Made by a program: the position numbers and the translations under genes
Notes under the pieces: model-generated
Databases searched by the model: none
Seen by the model: only the letters and a program-made list of their open reading frames with translations
What the model was told of the DNA's origin: nothing
DNA from: Anthoceros angustus
Taxonomy: Eukaryota > Streptophyta > Anthocerotopsida > Anthocerotales > Anthocerotaceae
DNA length: 64,000 nucleotides
Assembly (NCBI GenBank): GCA_010909165.1
Contig: MU008188.1
Span: forward strand, 434,001 to 498,000
Reading direction: 5' to 3'
Shown here: one piece after another, positions 20,780 to 32,790 of the stretch
Layout: every line of letters starts with the position of its first letter
Numbering within the stretch: the first letter of the stretch is position 1

Positions 20780-22100
20780 AAACATGAAAACCTAAGTTCG
20801 ATGACGACTCTTGACACAGGTTCTTGTTAAATTGTGTGCAAAACGACCAATGCACTCTGTTTTTCGAGCAACATTTAAATGTGGCTCGGAAAACATACTG
20901 TACACCCGGCTGGATGGACTCGACTTTTCCTTTTGTTTGTGCGGGCAACGCACCGGTTCCCCGTCCGCGGCACCCCTGCCCGCTCCTAGTCTTTGCACAC
21001 CCCTTTAAGGCGCAGGAGCTATTGGTACACACGAACGAAGTAATGAGGCACATAACACGAGGCCGGCGCAAATGGTTTTGCCTTCGGCATCCCATATGTC
21101 ATGGGGCCATGCCCACTCGCACCCACTGCGCATGTCCACACCATCCCGCACACGTTACCGTTGGACGGCACCAGCTTGCCGCGCCAGTTTGGACGCCCGT
21201 TCCGCCAAACTCCGTCCCTAAGTTGTGCCAGGGCATAGTTATTCCAGGAAAACGAAAACGGGCGGGCAAAACGCTTTGGTTTCAAAACACATGTTAATGA
21301 AAGCCTCCGGACCTTCCCCCGCTCAATTACTCAGTGTGTCACACCAAGCTAGCAATGTGCGTTGCTGATCACGCTATGGGAAGTGGTATGATGGTCCTTG
21401 TAGGCGCGGAGGCGTGCGCGTGAAGTGCTGCGATGGATTGATTAGGTGTGGGGGCTTGTAGTTCATCTACCATGTAAAGTGTAAGTTTCGTTCCTCCGTG
21501 ATTCACGAGAGTTGTGATTGCTAGAGATCATTTAATTAGCCTAATCTCGGGGCCGGTTAAGCATTTTGACGTCGGGTGTTATGCTACCTCTGTAGATGGC
21601 CAGGTTTCCTTATGAGATCCAGACTCCACCGGGGCATTTTCAATGAGCGGCTTGGAATGGCTGGACACCATACATGTAGTTCGTAAAATTGTATGAGGTG
21701 AAGGCCCATTCCATGGGAAAGGGTTTGAGACTTCTTGTGAGAGCAAAATCCAATTTTTCCAACCGAGCTTGTGAAAGCGCACGGTCCAGGAGGCACGTAA
21801 GTATAATGTCCTGTCACCAACCACACCAAAACAATACATAAGGTATTGTGTGTATGGTTCGGATCGACAACCGTCTCAAAGTGATGCACCCTTGGTGGAC
21901 ATGACTAAGCCAAAGTCTCGGACCTCGAAGTCGAAGGAGCAAGGTGGCTTGTGGGGAGAGCAGGAAAGTAGGTTGTGAGTTTGTGGTTGTCATTACTCAA
22001 TTGGAGTTGTTTCAAGATATTGCTCAAATCTTTTGACTGGCATCATGTGAATGCCTCGTGACTTTGCCATGGATTGTTAGCAGGATGCGCCTCACGTCTC
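20780..22100. other. No gene recognised; probable repeat flank
   Basis: The open frames here are short, overlap on both strands and show no known domain. The right end runs into the MULE-like sequence. The stretch may hold the 5' part or terminal repeat of that element. I could not identify a terminal inverted repeat. Confidence 0.3.
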
Positions 22101-22128
22101 TTGCTCCTCTTTATCGAAGCAAGAGAGA

Positions 22129-22990
22129 ATGGGTGAAGCACAAACTTTGTGCAAAACCACTCCATACCGATTTTATGTGATCAGAACGATGTCTATGTTA
22201 GGATGCAAGGGGATCCTAACGCTATCTTACATAGAGATGATTTTCTCTTGCCTAAGGACATACGCAACTTGCAGTGAGTTGGATGCAAGGACTTGGAGAC
22301 TCCATACCATTGATGAAGTCGGTGTCAAGCTATGGATTGACATCCAGGATATTGTTTTCTTCCCACCACCGGTGCTTCATGGAGGGCACACATTTTACTT
22401 TAGGGTTTCAAACAAGATTCCGTGGAGGAATGCATGCTTCATCGGGGCATCAATCCATCATTTCAATGGATGCCACATTCGGCACCAACAAGTGGAAGGT
22501 TAGATTCTTTGCATTTCAAACACAAGATTGTGGGATTCGCTTCCTAACTCGCTTTCTTTATTTCGATTTCAATTGTTCACTTTTGTGTTGTGATCACCGC
22601 AATGGCATACCGTGGCTTTGGTAGTGACCATCAATCTCGCAGAACACATGGCCATGTGGTTAACGCTTTGCAAAGGAAATTGCATACTACGGTTAGATTG
22701 GCATCCCACGGCTTTCCTTGTCGATGACTGCAGCGGAGATAAAAGCAATTCGGCAAGTATTTGGCAGCACAACTCTTGTGTTCCTCTGTCATGGCATACG
22801 CAAGGCGTGCTCTTGAAGAAAGTCAAGTCCGCAAAGTGTGGCAGCCATGATGAAGGCCTTGGGAAATGTTATGTACATGGACATGGACTCAAGGAATGAT
22901 CTAGCATCAGCCCGGATGAAGCTTCAAGAGTTTTACGAGGTGTATGGTGCCTCGGAAGCAGTTTGTGCATTATTTTCAGCAAAGAAGTAG
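22129..22990 (+). pseudogene. MULE transposase, N-terminal and catalytic part (broken)
   Basis: Read across frames, the segment has the hallmarks of a Mutator-like transposase. FLLPKDIRNL is followed by VKLWIDIQD, then FTLGFQTRF and ISMDATFGTNKWK, the first catalytic-Asp block, near 22,440-22,500. A later block has MTAAEIKAIRQVF and FLCHGIRKA, then a helix-rich stretch ending SEAVCALFSAKK at about 22,990. Frameshifts and stops interrupt it. The SWIM zinc finger normally found further on in these proteins is at 27,800-28,000, beyond an inserted element. It is clearly defective. Confidence 0.75.
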
Positions 22991-23469
22991 ATGGGGCTAC
23001 GGACTTTGTGGGGTAAAATAAGTGGGGTTTGTTTTTTGTAGGTTGGAATAGTAAAATAAGGCGGAAAAGGAGGAATAAGCACGGATGGCGCTCGGACGGA
23101 CTTGAGTAAGCAACGGACCACTGACAACACCACCGACTACAACTGACCACTCCCGAGTAAGCAACGACCCGATACCACTATGGAAACTCCGACTACACTG
23201 AGCAAGTCCGAGAAGTCTGGATACCCTTCGAGTACGCTGGTAAGTCCGGACCCCACCGGTCGTAACAGGATAAGTACGCCGGGGAAAGCAACTTTGAATT
23301 GAGTCGAGAGGATGACTAGGCGGCGCCACGTGGACGGCCCCGAGTGGAGGACGAGCATGGCAGCCAGACTGTAGCCTCGCCAAAGGGGTCAAGTATGGGT
23401 GTATTCACGCCCGTGCGGGGCGTAATAGAGCACACGCGTAAGGCTAGACTAGAGTAAGCACAACAGGGA

Positions 23470-25830
23470 CAAAGTGTGGTTATGCACTTCAACTATGGAT
23501 CAAGAGCCGCCCTTCCCCAAGCATTACTCAAGAAAGAGCGGGGGAAGTCATTCTCCCAAACCTCTTGCGCCGAGCCTCGCCTCCGACATCCGGCTCTTGG
23601 CGGAGTCTCTTCTGCGCCAAGGTGTCCCCCACCGCTTGATTTCACGGAGGAAGGAGCTAACGAACGGAGGAGAGGAGCGCAGCCGACGCCTCAAATTCCG
23701 TGAGCAAGGCACAAGCAAAGACGACGGCGATGGCACCCAAGAAAGCGCTTGAGGAGTGTGTGGCCTCGGAGGAGCGCAAACATTGTGACCACGCCACTCC
23801 CGACTTTGGTCCATGGCTCGAGGAGGCGGAGGACTGGTCGAGGAGTGGCACTGGACATCTTCCACCGACCTATGATAGCCACCATGGTCCGGAATACGCC
23901 GGAAGATGTCAAGGCACAAGGAAGGAGGTCCCCAGAACTTATGGAGGACCCAAAAGATGGACGGTGGAAGTCCCGAGGCGCCTATCGCCCGGGAGGAGGT
24001 AGGAGGTGTGGTGCCGAGCCCCCGGGGTGGAAGGTGCTAAGGCGGCCCTCCCACGCCTGTGGACACAGCGATCCTCGAACGGATGGCTGAGCCGGACAAG
24101 AGGGTAAGGGCAAAGTGGCGAAATAATCGCCCATCGGAACATGCCGACCAAGGTGGATCACCTGGTGATAACTGGTCTTCCTCCACGACCGTAAAGGCAA
24201 GCGCGCAGATTGGGGAAGATAATTCACCAAGGATCGGGCCGAGGCGCAAACCGAGGTGTGAGAAGCCACCTCTCGCCACCGACGCCGTTTGATCCATGTA
24301 TGGGGCACGCGGACCTCCTCAAGAAGGGTGAGGAGGAACGAGCCTCAAGAAGGGTTGGCCGCCCACCGGGAGGTGGAGGAGAAGGCCAGAAGGTAGGTCC
24401 GCCAACCAAGCAAGAGGGTCCGGAGGAAGACGATCGAAGGCATTCCTGACTCCATACGCTTTGGAACGGACTCTCGCCACCTAGGGAAGTTTGGGAGGAG
24501 ATTCCCCTTCCCTCCTTTTGGTGCCCTCCGAGCAACCAAGACAGGAGGAAGTCGCCGCAGAAGGGCGCGGCCCAAGACCGCCGGACAGCAGCCCAACAAC
24601 CACGACGGTCAGAACCCCGACAAACCTCGGAGTCAAGAGGCGGAAGACGGTGCTTACCAACGCAAAGACCTCAAGGTGCACTTACCCCGCCCACGAGTGG
24701 CAAGAAGTCAAGAGGCGGTAAGGAGGGCGTAAAGGATGCCGCCCAAGGAGCGGAGGTCACCGCGGATCCGAGCCGGCCCTGCCTAACAGGAGAGGGAAAC
24801 AGCCTGACTTTCACCCTCCAAGCCCCGTGGAGAAAGAGAGGCGGAAAGGAGCTCATGCCCGAGGGCCAAGGAGGGTGAGGTCCTGACCACGCACCTGTGA
24901 CTTGAGGGTCCCGACATCCCGAGAACCCACCCCGACTCGCTCCGACTGGTATGGCGGTCCTTGACGGACTGTGAGATGCCCGCGCCCACCAAGGATTTCC
25001 GGCATCTCCTCAAGGGCCGGAGGAGACACGGCGGTCTTAGCTACCGTCATGGACGGATGTTGGGGCCTCAGGCACAGAGAAGGCCCAGTGAAGTGGAGGC
25101 CACTGAGGAGGATGGTGGAGCTCAAGTGTGAAGGCCCAGAGGCAAAGGAAAGGCGAGTCCCTCGCCGGATCGAGGAAGGAAAACGACGGCGGCGGAGCGC
25201 GAGGCCCGAGCGGTTCAGACTTAAGGCTCTTCACCACGCTCAGCTGAAGCAAGCAGAGGCCCAAGCCCGGCCGAGGACCTCCGCAAACGTATGGAGGTCC
25301 GTAGGAAGTGAGGAGGAACGACGACGGGCGGAGAACGCCCGCGACTTGGCCGAGGCAGAGCGGCTAGACCTACACCGCCGAGGTTAAGGTGAAGGCGTGA
25401 GGCGGAAGCCGCAAAGGTCGATCGGATCACCACCGACGTGATCTAACCGTGGAGGAGTCAGGCACCGCAAGGCTTGAAGGCCAAGCATGGAGCAAGGGTA
25501 ACTCGGGGGAGATGGAGGCCAGACTCGGGAGATAGGAGATCTCCGAGTACACAGAAGTAGAGGAGAGGCGGCAAGCAGATGGAGGACAAGAAGGACACGC
25601 TGGAGCTACAACCCAAGATGCGTCGGAGCGCAGTGATTCTCAACGGAGAATCCACGACTGAGCAAAATAGAGTGTTTCCACCGCCTCAAGACGGAGGAAA
25701 ATCACTATCCAAGGAGTTGGACGCTGCTGCCGCAGGAACTGAAGAAGCTGTGGCCTGGATGGATATACCACCGATTGGAGAGGGAGGTGGCGGACCTGCA
25801 CGGTAAACGGAGGAGGAGAGCGCTAGAGGA
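23470..25830 (+). pseudogene. Gag-like polyprotein remnant, charged and coiled-coil rich
   Basis: Several overlapping plus-strand frames with shifts share segments with the minus-strand copy. TPDFGPWLEEAEDW near 23,800 matches YPDFGPWLAGTEELVEDW. PKRWTVEVPRRL near 23,960 matches PRRWTVEVLRAVYNRP. A C-terminal Glu/Arg/Ala-rich part (EEERRRAENARDLAEAERL, about 25,310) matches the copy at 36,500. No protease, reverse transcriptase or integrase motif is seen. A gag role is inference from this pattern. Confidence 0.5.
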
Positions 25831-26431
25831 GGAACGCCCTTATCCGATTACGGAGACGGAAGGGAGCCGGGCTCCATGGCTGGCCACGAAGCTACATAAA
25901 AGGGAGGAGGAGTGCTGAGCAGAAAGGCTGCAGGAGGTGCCGAGGCCGGTGGCTTCAGGGAGTCCGCCCGGCCGCTGGCAAGCCCGGGCGACGAGACGAG
26001 TGGCCGAACAACACTCCCACCGCCGAGCACCTTTGGCGACGGGAGTACGGTGCCCGAGGCCATGTGGAGGAGGCGATTCAACAGTCGACCGACCGCCTAC
26101 TACCACGCTGAGCGCTCGCCTGAGGCACCACGCCACCCCTCAGGAGGACCTGACTTCCAGACGGGTCCAAGGAGAGGCGAGGAAGAAGGCCCCGGGATAG
26201 TGCGCCACGGGACCTTGGGCGTTGTTCACCACGAGGGTAGGCGTGAGAGGAGCAAATGAGGAGCGGAACGAGGGAGCGGCGAATGTGGCGGAGGTAAGCA
26301 CCCTGCACCTCACCATGGAAGAAGGGGCCAACGAGGGAGTCGCTTCGGGCGATCGGGAACAGCGGAAGGACTCCGAGGGAGAGCCACGGAGGAGTCCCGT
26401 GAGGGAAGAAACCCGGGGGGGCGCGAGTTCG

Positions 26432-26555
26432 GACCCTGAGGTCCGGACTCCTGAAGGAAGACCGGACCCTGAGGTCCGGACTCCTGAAGGAAGACCGGAC
26501 CCTGAGGTCCGGACCTCAGAAGGAAGACCGGACCCTGAGGTCCGGACCCCAGAGA
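26432..26555 (+). repeat. 33-bp coding tandem repeat with a palindromic core
   Basis: About four copies of a 33-base unit encode PDPEVRTPEGR. Each unit carries the palindrome CCGGACC-CTGA-GGTCCGG. The last copy is diverged. Confidence 0.85.
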
Positions 26556-27789
26556 CAAGGTCGGACCTAGCCGGCTGACTGTGAATAAGCCGGACTCGTG
26601 AGACAGACTCGAGGTCCGGCCCAAGGCAAGAGGAGCCCCTCGACTTACGCTTAGGGGAGCAGAGGCCGGTGGCCCCACCGGAGGGACCTGTGGGGGGGAG
26701 GATGACGTCAGAGTAACGGGCGGTTGTCGATCACGAGCCCAACCCGATGTGATTCCGGGAGAGAGGAGGCCCCGCCTCACGGATCATCCGATTGGGAGCG
26801 CCACAACCGCTGACGGAGATTGGACCACCCATCCCGAGGCGGAACCTGCATCTTCCTGCACCGACGAAGGAGATAGGGGAGGAAATAGGCGGTGCGATTA
26901 GGGCATACCGAGCCGCCATCACCGTAATAGGTGTAATAAAGACGCCCTTGGGGCGAGTATAAGAGGGCCGAGGCCGCCTAGTAAAGTATCTTTCTCTTGG
27001 TGTTGATGCCGCTGCTTGCACTTACGCCTTCTTGTTAACGCGAGTCCCGAGTCACCGAAAGGTGCACGACGACTCCGGGAGAGATCGATCAAGGTCCCGT
27101 GACGACTTAACGTGGTGGTGGTGTGTGCAGGAAGGACGATCGAGGACCCTTGTTCGTCCGAGAGCGGCGGTCCAACGCCGGACCGGAACGGGAGCCGGAG
27201 GTACTTCGGAGGGTGTGCAGCCCGGACGGAGAGGCGCGAGCAACGAGGAGGTCCCGACCGTAGCTACTTGTTTTTCCAAGGTTGATAAGTGTAGAGAGAG
27301 CGGCGAGAGGAACGGATCAAGAAACGAGTGACGAACGGACGCAAACGGGTCCTTAAACGCCACACACTGGCCTCGTCGTGAACGTTATAAATAGCCGGGT
27401 GTAAACGAAGATTGAGTGTTAAGGTGAAGTGGACCAAGAAAGGTGAGAATCGGCACGTAGCAAGCGCCATTATTCTCTTGGGAACGGACTCCATACCACA
27501 ACGACATTTGGATTGTGCTGGCATCCATCGAAAGTCGCGCCTGGCTGGGATGTCATGGACATGTGGATAAAGGCTGGGACTATACCACGCAGCTAAGGCG
27601 CAGCTCTTCGATCAAGCTTATCATCGCCACCTTAAGTACTGTTGTTTCTTCAAAGAAGAATCTTTTAGCACTCGATCGGCTTTTTATATATCCCGACTGA
27701 CGGCGAATGTATATTTTAGTACCAAAGACAATGTAAGTGAGTGGCATCATTAGGAATAATAAGCAATAAAGCGTCGTATGTAAGTGCGA

Positions 27790-28140
27790 ACAGCATTGGA
27801 AATCCAGTCCGATGTGTCCCTACCTTGTCTTGGGGCAACCATATGCTATCGTGAGGAGCAAGAATGCAAAGAAGGACAAGGCTTATCATGTGTTTAACAC
27901 GGCTCTCCTTGGGGGCTGCACATGCAAGATTTCATCTACAGGGTTTCTTTGTAAGCATCAAGTGAAGGTCATGATGCTCTTGGAAGTAGTGCCCAGAAAC
28001 CCTTGTGGGTATATATGCATCATGGCTACTTCACAAGAATCGTAAACAAGCACCTCTATTTTCTGCAGAGGCTGAACTTTGTAGTGTTCGAAACGAGCTG
28101 ACAATTGTGCATCATCCTTTGTCACAAGCTGTGGGTGCTG
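27790..28140 (+). pseudogene. MULE transposase C-terminal part with SWIM zinc finger
   Basis: The frame starting near 27,812 contains CTCKISSTGFLCKHQVKV, a SWIM-type CxCx(n)CxH finger, preceded by a typical YAIVRSK...YHVFNTA stretch. SWIM fingers sit C-terminal to the catalytic core in plant MULE transposases. This piece therefore fits as the other half of the protein at 22,129-22,990. It ends in stops after about 77 codons. Confidence 0.72.
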
Positions 28141-28576
28141 GAACAAATGGGATTACGAGAGCTCCTGTCCCCGCCAAATGAACTTAGCAACTGTTTGGGA
28201 AAACATATCAAGTTTAGTGCAGAGGAAACCTGGCATTGAGGCCCATGCACAATCGACAGGTGTGTTCCGGCAGTTAGAGGTGTGGCTGCAGAAGCTGAGG
28301 AGAATAGTCTAATGCAGATTCCATACCTCTTGCCAATAGGCGAAGCGTCCGACAATAGCTTGAAGAGGAAGAAACCGTTTTGGGAAAACAGTTTATCATG
28401 GAAACTGCCTCCGAAGGCAAAGCGCCCTACATTTGCTGAACAAGCTGCAGGGAAGGCTGCCTATAGTGAATCGATTAAGTAGAAATACTGATCCTTGCCG
28501 ATTGTGCAAAGGCTGGCCACGTTTTTGTCTTTGCTAACTCACCTGCAAACGCGATTGTCGCAATCCATCTTACAAC
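28141..28576. other. Probable end of the MULE; no further gene recognised
   Basis: A plus-strand frame at 28282-28482 is open, with a basic C-terminus, and could be the tail of the transposase or an accidental frame. No terminal inverted repeat was found. Confidence 0.3.
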
Positions 28577-28915
28577 CAGAAATCCGTTGTTTGGGGTCCA
28601 AAACACAATACAGACATATCATTCTGTAACCCCTGCATAGACCTTTCATTCAAGATATTGGGCACAGAAATCCGTGAACTGTGCATGCAAAAATCAGCAA
28701 AAATCTCCTGCTGCATTCTCGTTCTTGTGCATCCGTTTTTCAATGATACCGCAAGCATTTGGATGCCAAACCAAAGTACAGACATATCATTTTGTAGCCC
28801 GTGCAGAGGGCTTCGATTCTAGATATTGGCCAGGGCATTCTGCAAATAGTGCATGAAGCGATCTGGAAGAAACTTTCTGCTGCAATCTTGTTGTTATGCA
28901 TCCGTTTTCCACCCA
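28577..28915. repeat. Two diverged tandem units of about 178 bp
   Basis: 28,577-28,741 and 28,753-28,915 share ordered blocks: CAAAACACAATACAGACATATCATT versus a near match, AGATATTGG, GTGCATG, TCTGCTGCA and GCATCCGTTTT. This is a degenerate tandem pair of satellite type. Confidence 0.7.
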
Positions 28916-30167
28916 TTCTTGGAGAGTTTGATGTTCGTTTTCGGCGAGACAAACCCAAGCGCTGAAATGGATAGCAAGTAAGGGTCTTTGATGTTTCGAA
29001 ACAAAACTAATCCCCCTGGCAAGCGGAGCTCGAGAATGTCAACAAGATGATCCTAAAGGCAATCGTTGGAGCAGGCAAAGGCAAAGGCTCGAAATGTTTA
29101 CCATATTTATCGTTTAAGATCTATGGACCTTTGGACACTGGCGATTCGAGTGTAGTTCAATTGCTTGTAGTTGGCGGATGTGGACAACCAAACTATTTGC
29201 AAAATCCTCCTTCGACTGAGGCAAAATACTATATATATTTTTTACTTGTAATGATAAAGGTTAAACAATGAAATGGTAAAGGAATAGTATAAAATAGAAC
29301 TTATTAGTCATTTCGCCATAATTTGTCAAGGGGGTTTTATGATGCTTTGAGCGAGTGCCACCGGAGGACTTTGTCGGTACCCTTCTGTTTTGTTGGCATT
29401 GCAGACAACGAACCAGCAAAATACCCTTGCCTTGGCACATGTAGACACAAAAGTAGACCTAGGCTGCAGTATCGATCCAACATAGCATTACCCCATAAAA
29501 TAGAATTACTGGAATACGAATGATTCCAGTATTCAAAGTTTAGGCAAGTTCGTCAATCATCTCCACACTCCAAATCACAAAAACACATCTTCTCAACCAT
29601 ATTGTTTGTTTCGCATTGGAAAGATGTCATGTCGCGTGACACTAATGTTAGTGTTTGATTAGCATTAATTAATCTAACTACTTATCTTTAAATAAGTAAT
29701 TAATATTAATTATTCTAAAGCACTTATGTTAATTGAACATTGATCAGTGTTAATTAAACATGGTTAGCAATAGCTAAGTGGATAAGCACAAGTAATATGT
29801 TTTAGCATATTCCTTGCATATTATAGTATATTCTTAGGATATTTCCGGAAAATGCTGATGCCAATAGGATATCTTCAGAATATGTCAATGGTAAGGGCTA
29901 TAATATATAGATCCTTTCACATAGGACAAGCTCAAATCATAGCTAGTCCTTTAGATATGCAATGCAAGAATGTTGTGAGGAGACACCTCTAAATATGCAA
30001 TGCAAGGGTGTTGTGAGGAGGCCAAAGCTATGACTTCGAGAGCGATGTGTGAGGAATTTGCGTGTTATTCTCGTGAGGAGAGTGTTTTTGTGCCACGACG
30101 TGCAAGCTACTCTCTCCTATTACTACAAGCTATGATCTCCTGTGCAAGAAATTGAGGCTAAGAAAGG
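28916..30167. other. AT-rich non-coding stretch
   Basis: No supported gene is present. The section from about 29,640 to 29,900 is AT-rich with many TTAATTAA-type words, and a GTTGTGAGGAG word repeats at about 29,973 and 30,011. It could be part of an LTR that continues to about 30,530, but no second copy exists in the window. Confidence 0.35.
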
Positions 30168-30330
30168 GGACCAAGGCCAAAGAAGAGGCCCAAGTCCCAA
30201 GGCTTGAGGCCAAGAGAAAAGGACCAAGGCCAAGGGAGAGGCCCAAGTCCCAAGGTGTGAGACGAAGAGAAAGGACCTAAGGCATAAGGAGAGGCTCGAG
30301 TTCCAAGGCTTGAGGCCAAGAAGAAGAAGA
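30168..30330. repeat. About 53-bp minisatellite, three units
   Basis: Three adjacent units begin GGACCAAGGCC / GGACCAAGGCC / GGACCTAAGGC and include GAGAGGCCCAAGTCCCAAGG. They are purine-rich on the plus strand. Confidence 0.75.
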
Positions 30331-30524
30331 AGCCCAAGTCCAAGGAGAGGAATGAGACCTCTCCAAGGGAACTTGGCCTTTTAAGGCCAACCAGGCAAGG
30401 GAGAAAGAAGAGTAAAATACTCTTGGGCACTTGGAAGCCGAATTTCAAGGGATGAGAAAGGAGAGGATAACATTTGGTAAGTTATCAATCTATTCGTTTC
30501 GCTGCTTATTCAAAACTCCAAGGT

Positions 30525-31770
30525 TGGTTGGCGCCCCATCCCAGTACTTATCCGCATTAGAGTGCTTTACCGTGGAGTTCTTGTAAAGATGGTATTAAAC
30601 TCACCCATCTCGTGTTGGCTAGAGATTGAAGAGTATTTGTATATTTAGACACGAACCCATAGATACTTAGAGGTTTCGCTAATCACGATTTGAGAAAACG
30701 GAGTGTGTTAACCTTGATTGAGGGTTGTGGCTTAGCCACTAACCACTTTGGAGTGCATGCCTAGACTTACTCGATTCGCACGAAGCTACCAACCAGCCAG
30801 TCCACCGGATCGAATTCGAAGTCTCGACTAAGAGAGAGAAGTACGAACACCTCGATTTTGGTACAAGCGAAGGACTTAGAGGAACCCAGCGACTCAATCA
30901 ACAATCTTTGAAGGATCTGAGAGTGGCAACACATGAGACACGTCGGTGCCATCGGGACAACTCAGTAGAAGCGACAGCAAAGAAGACTTGTCTCTAGGAA
31001 TCGTCAAGATGGGAAAAGTCAAGGATCGAGAGTGGCAACACATGAGCACGTCGGCTATCGGGACAACTCGAGCGGCTAAAGAAGAAGACTTGTCTCTAGG
31101 AATCGTCAAGATGGGAAAAGTCAAGGATCGAACGGAGTTGTTCACAGGACAAGCCGGCACTTTGCCACTAAAAGACTTCATCGAGAAGCACGATGCGGTG
31201 TATGTGGAGATGCAATTGAAGACCGAATCTGCTGACGTCGACTTCATTCCAGTAGAAATGCCCAGGGGATGAAGCATTGGCATGCTATCGAGAGCATAAG
31301 GTGAGGTTGTTGAGTGGCACATCTGGAGGACCAATGAGTGTGATTCGAGCTCGTAGGAACTAGTATACTGCACGATGGCGGAACACCTCTGGCGGGGAAC
31401 GGTGTGGCAGCAATGGCGCTGGCAAGATCCCGTCGAAGAGATGTTTGACATCTTTCTGGAGTTTCTATAACCGCGGATGATCTGAGGCGGCACTTCAAGT
31501 TGAAGTCAAGCGAGCTGCGAGATGAAACACCAAAGAATCGATCGGTTGATGCGTGATACTAAGATCATGAGTGACCCTGGTGCGGAACTAATGCTTGCGA
31601 GCATTGCCTATCGGTGCGCATGAAAGTGCAACAAAGGTTGCCGCGGCCGCGAAGCAATACTACACCCTTAAAAAAGTGTATGAGATGGTTGACAAAATAG
31701 GGCCCGCTGATACTTTTTCTCGTGCTATTACAAGTGATCACTCCAACCCACGGAGGAGTGGTGGACGACA
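30525..31770 (+). pseudogene. Truncated retroelement: PBS-like site and gag-like remnant
   Basis: A GGTTGGCGCCCCATCC word at about 30,523-30,538 resembles a primer-binding site of a Ty3-type retroelement. Downstream a plus-strand reading includes ELFTGQAGTLPLKDFIEKHD (about 31,134-31,193), then DDLRRHFKLKSSELRDETPK in a shifted frame near 31,476. This resembles a capsid-type gag without a clear match. A segment of about 108 bases coding EEDLSLGIVKMGKVKD occurs twice in tandem (about 30,917-31,130). The remnant stops where the minus-strand Copia begins. Confidence 0.4.
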
Positions 31771-31779
31771 TAACTGACG

Positions 31780-32500
31780 CGAAGAATAGAGTGGAACGCT
31801 TGAAAGTTTCACATATGGAGGCAATGGAGTACCCAATGGCTTCCCCTTCTCCATGTTGAAGCGTTGAAGCACCACCATTAATGTATTAAAATGCGAGACA
31901 AATAAAGCGCTTATGTCTGCTCGACGAATACGCATGCCAAGTATATGGCTCGCCTCTCCCAAGTCTGTCATTTCAAAGTGAGCATTCAACTTTGACTTCA
32001 ACGAAATCTCATCGATCTTGTTCGACAATTAGCATATCATCCACATAGAGGATCAAAATGAGCAAGCTTTGATCCTTAGCTTGCTTCAGATAGAGGCAAT
32101 GATCCTCATCGCCACGCTTGTAGCCTTGAGAAAGCATAAATGAGTGGAACTTGTGACCACTACCACTGGGTGCCTGCTTCAAACCATAAAGGCTCTTCCT
32201 CAACCTCGCACACCGATGCTCTTTGCCCTTCTCAACAAAACCTTCTCGTTGGCATGTAGACGTCCTCTTGAAGGTCACCATGCAAGAATGCCGCCTTGAC
32301 ATCCATCATACAAGTTCCATATCATCTCGCAACCAAAGCAAGAACACATCGCAAAGTTGTCATTTTGACTCGGTGAGAAAATCTCATCAAAGTCAATGCC
32401 CGGTTGTTGCTTGAAACCCTTAGCAACCAATCGTGCCTTGTACTTTGGTTTGCCATCAAGCGTATGACCTTCATCTTGTACACCCATTTGCATGTAGTGC
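31780..32500 (-). pseudogene. Copia-1 reverse transcriptase fragments
   Basis: Three adjoining minus-strand frames carry successive reverse-transcriptase blocks: KYKARLVAKGFKQQPGIDFDE (32,275-32,493), LRKSLYGLKQAP and LILYVDDMLI with the catalytic YVDD (32,009-32,302), and FEMTDLGEASHILGMRI (31,738-32,028). The order is correct for Copia, with shifts between blocks. Confidence 0.88.
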
Positions 32501-32790
32501 CTTCTTATCCTTAGGCCGAACCAACTCCCAAGTTTGGTTCTTATTAATTCATTTCGATCGCATGGCCTTCTCCCACTTCTCTTTGTTACTCATTGACATG
32601 GCCTCTTTGTAAGAAGAGGGTTCCCACAATCACAAGATAACATAATCCAGATGGATCATACCGCTGAGGTCGTGTAATCCCCGCCTCGACCCAAAGCACT
32701 GTGCACCTCTATAGGTGCTTGTTCGACTCTTGGTTCATCTACGGTGGAGGAATGTGCTCGCACATTACCACTATCAACCGCCCATGATGA

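Larger units (their letters stand above)
22991..27789 (+). mobile_element. GC-rich gag-like repeat element inserted in the MULE (element A)
   Basis: This stretch of about 4.8 kb separates the two halves of the MULE transposase and differs from it in composition. It contains a broken plus-strand gag-like coding region (23,470-25,830), an 11-residue coding repeat (26,432-26,555) and an LTR-like promoter segment (about 26,940-27,030, CGAGTATAAGAGG). The same protein family occurs on the minus strand at 44,889-46,760 and 35,893-36,549. I could not find matching terminal repeats, so the exact ends and class are uncertain. A non-autonomous LTR element is the most likely class. Confidence 0.5.

Noticed and set aside
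24000-26900. Minus-strand frames opposite element A
   Set aside because: They are GC-rich shadows. The plus-strand reading shares protein blocks with the independent copy at 44.9-46.7 kb.
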